The notes beneath the pieces are model-generated. The model ran no database searches, was not told the origin of the DNA, and worked only from the letters and a program-made list of their open reading frames with translations. Of a DNA stretch of 34,455 bases, positions 30,356 to 34,455 are shown piece by piece; the stretch's first letter is position 1, and each line of letters starts with the position of its first letter. Both the position numbers and the translations under genes were made by a program. The stretch is from a virus. The stretch spans positions 1-34,455 of the IMG/VR virus record IMGVR_UViG_3300046462_000906. The stretch is one strand, 5' to 3'.

Positions 30356-30749
30356 GGGTGCCTGCGTCGATCCGCGCCAGGTCCATATCCTGTGGCCGCA
30401 TGTATCGCACCTGGTGCGGCGCGCCATGGAGCGCGGCCAGATGGGTCGCTTCGAGGACGTGCAACGCGATGTGCTGGCCGGCAACGCCTATCTGTGGGCC
30501 GCCACCGAGGACGAAAAAATCCTCGCCGTCGCGGTGACGCAGATCGGCCGCGACGCAAAAGGGCGGCTGTGCACCATCGTGGCGTGCGGGGGCGCCGGAT
30601 GGCGACGCTTCGGCCACCTGATCGAGGTGTTGGAAAACTATGCGCGCGACGAGGCCTGCCGCGCCATCGAGGTGTGCGGGCGCCCCGGTTGGGCGCGACT
30701 CCTGAACTATCGCACGACCAGGGTCGTGCTGCGAAAGGAACTCGACTGA
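30348..30749 (+). CDS. GNAT-like phage protein
   Basis: 133 residues if TTG 30348 is the start, which overlaps the previous stop in the style of this operon; no ATG fits. V-H-I-L-W-P-H-V-S-H-L-V (13-24) is followed by L-W-A-A-T-E-D-E-K-I-L-A-V-A-V-T-Q-I, a strand-turn-strand as in N-acetyltransferases. It continues H-L-I-E-V-L-E-N-Y-A-R-D-E-A-C-R-A-I-E-V-C-G-R-P-G-W-A-R (90-118), the helix-strand-G-R-x-G-W end seen in small GNAT-fold proteins encoded in podovirus operons. Whether it acetylates anything is unknown; the acetyl-CoA loop is not well preserved. Confidence 0.65.
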   Translation: MVEGACVDPRQVHILWPHVSHLVRRAMERGQMGRFEDVQRDVLAGNAYLWAATEDEKILAVAVTQIGRDAKGRLCTIVACGGAGWRRFGHLIEVLENYARDEACRAIEVCGRPGWARLLNYRTTRVVLRKELD

Positions 30750-31612
30750 TGGGCGGAACGAGCCGCAGCCAACAGAGCACCAACCAGGAATCCCAGGTCA
30801 CGCCGTATCAACCGGCAGCGGCCGGGATTCAAGGCATCCTGGGGAACCTGATGCCGAGCGTCGACGCCATCAACGGCACGCCGCAAACCAGCCAGGCGTT
30901 CAATCAGCTCGAGCAGACGGCGGGTGCCGGCAACCCCTATGCGGATCAGATCGGCAAGGTGGCCAATTCCCAGATGGCGGGCGGCGCCAATTACGACGCG
31001 GCGACCGGCTTGCTGGGCAAGGCCTATGGCGATATGCGGTCGCAACTCGCTCCTTATACGGGCGGCAACGCCATGGACCCCGCCAGCAACCCGGCGCTCG
31101 CGCAGCAGCTCGCCACCGTCAACCAGCAGGTCAGCGACACGGTCAACCCGATGTTCGCCGGCTTCGGCCGTCTCGGCTCGCCCGACAACGCCAAGGCGAT
31201 CGCCATGGGGATCGCGCAGGGTGCGACCCCGCTGCTGCAGAACGCCGCCGCCAACCAGCTCAACGCGATCAATGCTCTCTACGGCGCCGGCGGCACGACC
31301 GCGCAGGGTTACGGCAATCTCGACGCCAACAACGCCGCCATCCGGTCGCAAGGCGTCAACAACGCCAACACGGCCTATGGCGCCCTGACGGCGGGGCCGC
31401 AATTGCTGCTGCAGACGGCGCTCGCCCAGCAGGCCAACCCGCTCCAGATGGCCGGTCTATTGAGCCCGATCTACGGCGGCCTCGGCACGCAGTTCGGCCA
31501 GACCAAGGGCAACAGCGCGACCACGGGAACCAACACCATGTCGGGGGCGCAGCAGTTCGGCACGATCGCTCAGGGGATCGGCAACCTCATGCCGAAATTC
31601 ACAGTGAAATGA
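30749..31612 (+). CDS. Gln/Asn/Ala-rich virion or ejection-type protein
   Basis: 287 residues, ATG 30749 overlapping the previous stop. Begins M-G-G-T-S-R-S-Q-Q-S-T-N-Q-E-S-Q-V-T-P-Y-Q-P-A, which resembles tail/internal virion proteins of this phage group. The rest is low complexity and helical: Q-Q-L-A-T-V-N-Q-Q-V (about 115), M-F-A-G-F-G-R-L-G-S (135-144), many Ala/Asn/Gln, and a Gly-rich C-terminus. No enzymatic motif. Likely a DNA-ejection or tail-interior protein on the basis of composition and position. Confidence 0.65.
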   Translation: MGGTSRSQQSTNQESQVTPYQPAAAGIQGILGNLMPSVDAINGTPQTSQAFNQLEQTAGAGNPYADQIGKVANSQMAGGANYDAATGLLGKAYGDMRSQLAPYTGGNAMDPASNPALAQQLATVNQQVSDTVNPMFAGFGRLGSPDNAKAIAMGIAQGATPLLQNAAANQLNAINALYGAGGTTAQGYGNLDANNAAIRSQGVNNANTAYGALTAGPQLLLQTALAQQANPLQMAGLLSPIYGGLGTQFGQTKGNSATTGTNTMSGAQQFGTIAQGIGNLMPKFTVK

Positions 31613-31623
31613 GGGAGGAAAAA

Positions 31624-31761
31624 ATGAATTGGCGCGATGAGATGTCCCTCCATCATGCCCGCGCTTGTCGCGGGCATCCACGTCTTGATGCATCGGCAAG
31701 AACAAAGGCGTGGATGGCCGGGACAAGCCCGACCATGACGGAATCCCCAACGCAATCATAG
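31624..31761 (+). CDS. possible short ORF overlapping an intergenic repeat
   Basis: 45 codons from ATG 31624, preceded by the excellent GGGAGG ribosome binding site. The first 11 residues (MNWRDEMSLHH) look genuine; the rest is read through the palindromic repeat. It probably marks a phage gene start interrupted by repeat insertion rather than a functional protein. Confidence 0.25.
   Translation: MNWRDEMSLHHARACRGHPRLDASARTKAWMAGTSPTMTESPTQS
31652..31743 (+). repeat. long palindromic intergenic repeat (TCATGCCCGC type)
   Basis: About 92 bp. Outer arms of about 30 bp (31654-31683 with 31711-31740) are complementary at most positions, with an inner hairpin TGCCCGCG...CGCGGGCA in the left arm. 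This is a well-known type of rhizobial intergenic repeat. The uninterrupted left-arm sequence serves as reference for the interrupted copy at 11885-12015. Confidence 0.7.
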
Positions 31762-31769
31762 GCACTCCC

Positions 31770-32687
31770 ATGGGCATCCTCGACGGCTATCAATTCGATC
31801 CCAGCAGCTACGGCGGAACTCCGCCGGGTTGGCTCGGCGCGCTGCTGCAACCCGATCCGGGAATTGCGCAGGGTCCGACGCAACTTCCGCCGAATTTCGC
31901 GTCGATGTCGGGCGGCGCCACGTTTCCGCAGGCGCCGGCCGGGAAGGGCCCAGGCGCCGTCGCGCCGATGCAGAGCGCGGCGAACGGCTTTGGCAAGGAC
32001 GCGGGCGCGTCGAATCCCTTCACGGATTTTCTCGCGAGCCTCGGGAGCGGGATCGGCAACGTGTTCTTGCCAAGCCCGGCCGCCGCGCCGGCGGGACCGC
32101 AAACGGCGCCGAGCCTGGTCGACCGGCTGAGCGCCGGCGCCACCAACTTCGCCACCGGCGGTAGCCCGATTGGCGGCGTCTTGAATTCCGTGCGCGGCCT
32201 CGCGACCGGCGAGCGCACCGACCCGGCCGGTATCCGCCAGGCCAACCAGCGGGCGACGTTCGACGCGCTGGTGGGCGCCGGGGTCGCGCCGCAATTCGCC
32301 CATGTGGCGGCGCTCAACCCGGATATCCTCAAGACAGTCGTCGCCGCGCACTTCAATGCGCTTCCGTCGCAGAAAACGGGCACGCCGGACGTCGCCTCGG
32401 GCGCCGGCGGCCCTGGCTCGCCAGCGCCGCAATCATCGGCCATCGGTCGTGACGAGGTCGAAGCAGCGGGCAGCCACGCGCCGGCGGACACGGGACAAGA
32501 TGCTGGGCTCGTCGGCCGAGCTGGTCCCGCGATCCCGCGCCGGCTCCCGGTATCGCCACCCGCGCAACCCGATCTCGCCAACCAATTGGCCCGACCGCTC
32601 GATGCGCGTCTCGCAAACCTGCGCCGGCTGCTTCTCTCCGGGCCGGCCGTGTTGCCTCTCGTGCGACCACAGCAGCCATCCCGTTAG
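31770..32687 (+). CDS. Gly/Pro/Ala-rich phage virion-type protein
   Basis: 305 residues from ATG 31770 (M-G-I-L-D-G-Y-Q-F-D-P-S-S-Y-G-G). No ribosome binding site is visible directly upstream, probably because a repeat was inserted there. Residues 1-130 are low complexity. Residues 150-200 contain a more compact helical segment (R-Q-A-N-Q-R-A-T-F-D-A-L-V-G-A-G-V-A-P-Q-F-A-H-V-A-A-L-N-P-D-I-L-K) that looks like the conserved core. The last 100 residues are Pro/Arg/Ala-rich, and alternative frames are also open there, so a frameshift near 32390-32450 cannot be ruled out. Function unknown. Confidence 0.55.
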   Translation: MGILDGYQFDPSSYGGTPPGWLGALLQPDPGIAQGPTQLPPNFASMSGGATFPQAPAGKGPGAVAPMQSAANGFGKDAGASNPFTDFLASLGSGIGNVFLPSPAAAPAGPQTAPSLVDRLSAGATNFATGGSPIGGVLNSVRGLATGERTDPAGIRQANQRATFDALVGAGVAPQFAHVAALNPDILKTVVAAHFNALPSQKTGTPDVASGAGGPGSPAPQSSAIGRDEVEAAGSHAPADTGQDAGLVGRAGPAIPRRLPVSPPAQPDLANQLARPLDARLANLRRLLLSGPAVLPLVRPQQPSR

Positions 32688-32791
32688 CCAATACCGCCGA
32701 CCACCAGCGTGCCGAGCGTCGCTGCGCCGCCCCGACGGTAGGCGTGACATCGCCAGCGGTCCCTATCCATTCAGCCTTGCAGGAGACAATC

Positions 32792-33754
32792 ATGCCTTTC
32801 TGGGGATGGTCGAAGACCGCCGCGAGCAACGCCAGTTCGGACCCGACAATTAATTGGGCTGAGGGCATGGCGCCGAGCGCCGTCAACGACTCTGCTCGCG
32901 CCGGAAACGCGCGACTCGCGGAGTGGCGCGACGATATCTCCGGTACGATCACGACCGGTGGGACTTCGACGGCTTACGCCGTCACCAGCAATCAAGTGTT
33001 TGACACGCTCGCGCACATGAATGGCGCGATGCTCAGCTTTGTGCCGCACACGACATGCGGCGCGACCGTGACGCTAAACGTAGACGGACTGGGCGCGAAG
33101 CCGCTGCGCACGTCGCCGGGCGTTGAAGTTCCAGGCGGCACGCTCATCCAGGGCACCCCTTACGTGGCAACGTACAACAATTCGGATGGGGCGTTCTATT
33201 TACAAGGCTTCTACGCGTTGCCTTACACAGTCCCTCTCGGCGGTATAATGCCCTATCTTGGCTCGACCGCACCGAATGCCAATTTTGCATTGCCATTCGG
33301 CCAGGCAATCTCGCGCACAACCTATGCCGCAATGTTTTCGCTGGTTAGCACAACCTTCGGAGCCGGCGACGGGTCAACTACATTCAACATTCCCGACTTG
33401 CGCGGTCGCGTACCGTTCGGTCTGGATAATATGGGCGGAAGCGCCGCCAGCCGGATCACGGTCGCGGGGGGAAATTTTAACGGCACGGCATTGGGGGCAA
33501 CGGGTGGCGCACAAAATCACACGCTGACGACAGCGGAACTACCAATCACGATCGGGACAACAGTAGAAACCAATGTCCCGTATAATATTTCAGGGCCGAA
33601 TAATATTCCAACCGCCACCAGCAATGTTGCAACGCCGTTTTGGCCCGGAGCCATTTCGATTGGCACATTGAACATCACCAACGCCAGCGGTGGAAATGCC
33701 CATACGATCCTGCCGCCCGCAATCGTGCTGCCCTACATTCTGAGGATCATCTGA
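32792..33754 (+). CDS. phage tail-collar domain protein
   Basis: 320 residues, AGGAG 6 bp before ATG 32792; an upstream in-frame start at 32744 lacks this site. N-terminal part M-P-F-W-G-W-S-K-T-A...I-N-W-A-E-G-M-A-P-S-A-V-N-D-S-A-R is a virion-anchoring module typical of fibre proteins. Residues 147-205 are the tail-collar domain: G-G-I-M-P-Y-L-G-S, P-F-G-Q-A-I-S-R-T-T-Y-A-A-M-F, then F-G-A-G-D-G-S-T-T-F-N-I-P-D-L-R-G-R-V. The C-terminal third is Asn/Thr/Ile-rich and ends L-P-P-A-I-V-L-P-Y-I-L-R-I-I, as in microcystin-dependent/collar proteins. Lower GC than the upstream genes, as expected for exchangeable receptor-binding proteins. Its last 8 bp overlap the converging glycosyltransferase gene. 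Confidence 0.88.
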   Translation: MPFWGWSKTAASNASSDPTINWAEGMAPSAVNDSARAGNARLAEWRDDISGTITTGGTSTAYAVTSNQVFDTLAHMNGAMLSFVPHTTCGATVTLNVDGLGAKPLRTSPGVEVPGGTLIQGTPYVATYNNSDGAFYLQGFYALPYTVPLGGIMPYLGSTAPNANFALPFGQAISRTTYAAMFSLVSTTFGAGDGSTTFNIPDLRGRVPFGLDNMGGSAASRITVAGGNFNGTALGATGGAQNHTLTTAELPITIGTTVETNVPYNISGPNNIPTATSNVATPFWPGAISIGTLNITNASGGNAHTILPPAIVLPYILRII

Positions 33755-34455
33755 GGGGATGCGCAAGGGTTGTGAAATCGGCTAGGTACCCGTTCCAGGC
33801 CTTTGCTTGATGCGACAGCGTAAAATTTTGCAAGATGCGAGCGCGGGCGGCGCGCCCCATTCTTTGGCGCAGAGCGTCATCCGATAGTAGGACATCAATG
33901 GCCTTCATGAGGGAGGCGGCGCTTTTGTCGTGAACAAGAATGCCAGTCTCGGCGGTCACAATGTCCGAAACTCCGCCGGCGCCAACAGCGACCGTCGGAA
34001 CGCCGCACGCAGCCGCCTCTAAGAGCATTTGCCCGAACGCTTCTTCGATTGCCGTACTGACGTAAATATCGGCGCAACTGAGAATAAGGGGCATCAGCCG
34101 CTCATCATTGACGAGGCCGAAAGGCCGAACGCCTTCTATGGAGCCAGAACCTTTGCCGATCACGGCAACGTGGATATCGGATCGCGCGACTAGTAATGCG
34201 CAAAGGTCGCGGAACAGGATGCCGCCCTTAAATTCATCATGGATATTGATCGAGCCGAGCACGATGACAGGTTTGTCGACAGATAGGCATAGCATTCGCC
34301 GCGCAGCCGCTTTTTCTATTGGAGCAAAGAGGTTGTGGTCTAGGCCGAGGTGAATAACATCGATGCGGGCAGATGGGAATCTCTGTCGTGCAAGCCGCGC
34401 CGTCCAAGTGCTGTTGGCGACAAGAGGAATAGCGCCTGGGCCAGTAAAGCAGTCG
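33747..34455 (-). CDS. glycosyltransferase family 4 (N-terminus beyond window)
   Basis: Minus-strand frame open from the right edge to the stop at 33747-33749; at least 235 residues, N-terminal half missing. Visible features of the GT-B C-terminal domain: I-D-V-I-H-L-G-L-D-H (donor-domain start), V-I-V-L-G-S-I-N-I-H-D-E-F-K-G-G, A-D-I-Y-V-S-T-A-I-E-E-A-F-G-Q-M-L-L-E-A-A-A-C-G-V-P-T-V (the E-x7-E motif of GT4 retaining enzymes) and T-G-I-L-V. It would transfer a sugar from a nucleotide-sugar donor in lipopolysaccharide, exopolysaccharide or O-antigen synthesis. Unusual in that it overlaps tail-to-tail with a phage collar gene. Could be a phage-carried surface-modification gene or the first gene of a host polysaccharide cluster. 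Confidence 0.88.
   Translation of the reverse strand, partial: DCFTGPGAIPLVANSTWTARLARQRFPSARIDVIHLGLDHNLFAPIEKAAARRMLCLSVDKPVIVLGSINIHDEFKGGILFRDLCALLVARSDIHVAVIGKGSGSIEGVRPFGLVNDERLMPLILSCADIYVSTAIEEAFGQMLLEAAACGVPTVAVGAGGVSDIVTAETGILVHDKSAASLMKAIDVLLSDDALRQRMGRAARARILQNFTLSHQAKAWNGYLADFTTLAHPLR

Larger units (their letters stand above)
9652..33754 (+). mobile_element. podovirus-type virion gene region (prophage, relic or domesticated)
   Basis: Portal, tail/fibre-like operon, scaffold, capsid, adaptor, gp10-like protein and collar protein lie on one strand in the order expected of a podovirus morphogenesis module, but with host-like genes at 15.6-21.9 kb inside. No integrase, terminase, repressor, replication or holin gene is visible, and no attachment-site pair could be identified. 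The true borders are therefore unknown and may lie beyond the window. Confidence 0.65.

Overview
The window reads as chromosomal DNA of a GC-rich alphaproteobacterium, most likely Bradyrhizobium/Rhodopseudomonas-like (Rhizobiales). The grounds are two Omp25/31-type porin-like barrels, an orphan Flp pilin, a Crp/Fnr regulator, many lineage-type small hypothetical proteins and numerous palindromic intergenic repeats. The identification rests on family recognition only; no search was run.

Layout. 1-8.0 kb is host-like: a truncated membrane protein, a porin-like barrel, a Flp pilin with a strong terminator, two paralogous about 92-aa proteins, a stand-alone response-regulator receiver domain, several very small helical proteins, an exported tandem-repeat protein and a Crp/Fnr regulator. 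At 8.1-9.6 kb there is a SAM methyltransferase surrounded by copies of a repeated promoter-hairpin-terminator element. 9.65-15.35 kb carries a podovirus-type portal gene and a tightly packed tail/fibre-like operon. 15.6-21.9 kb returns to host-like cargo: M15 peptidase, Pcm-like methyltransferase, alpha/beta hydrolase, cupin, lipocalin-like protein and a second barrel. 22.0-24.4 kb holds a two-gene unit of unknown function (a protein with a C-terminal effector-like domain, then an internally duplicated small protein) bracketed by three more copies of the repeated element. 24.58-33.75 kb is a nearly continuous virion operon: scaffold, SU10-like major capsid, small head proteins, adaptor, gp10-like tail/stabilisation protein, GNAT-like protein, two low-complexity virion-type proteins and a tail-collar protein. 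A GT4 glycosyltransferase converges on the collar gene and runs off the right edge.

How it fits together. The virion genes look like one podovirus morphogenesis module in which portal and scaffold, usually neighbours, are separated by about 12.7 kb of mixed phage and host-like DNA. The two sides of that gap carry inverted copies of the same two-hairpin repeat, each nested inside a different palindromic repeat. No terminase, integrase, repressor, replication gene or holin is visible, so the module is either part of a larger prophage or a relic/domesticated set.

The most striking unannotated signal is a family of seven same-strand elements: six full-length copies and one terminator-only copy. 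Each full copy has two TTGAC boxes exactly 15 bp apart, then TAGGAG 16-17 bp further on, then a small hairpin and a GC-rich terminator hairpin. They look like about 55-nt sRNA genes or promoter-attenuator leaders, and they sit ahead of the methyltransferase, the portal, the two-gene unit and the scaffold/capsid operon.
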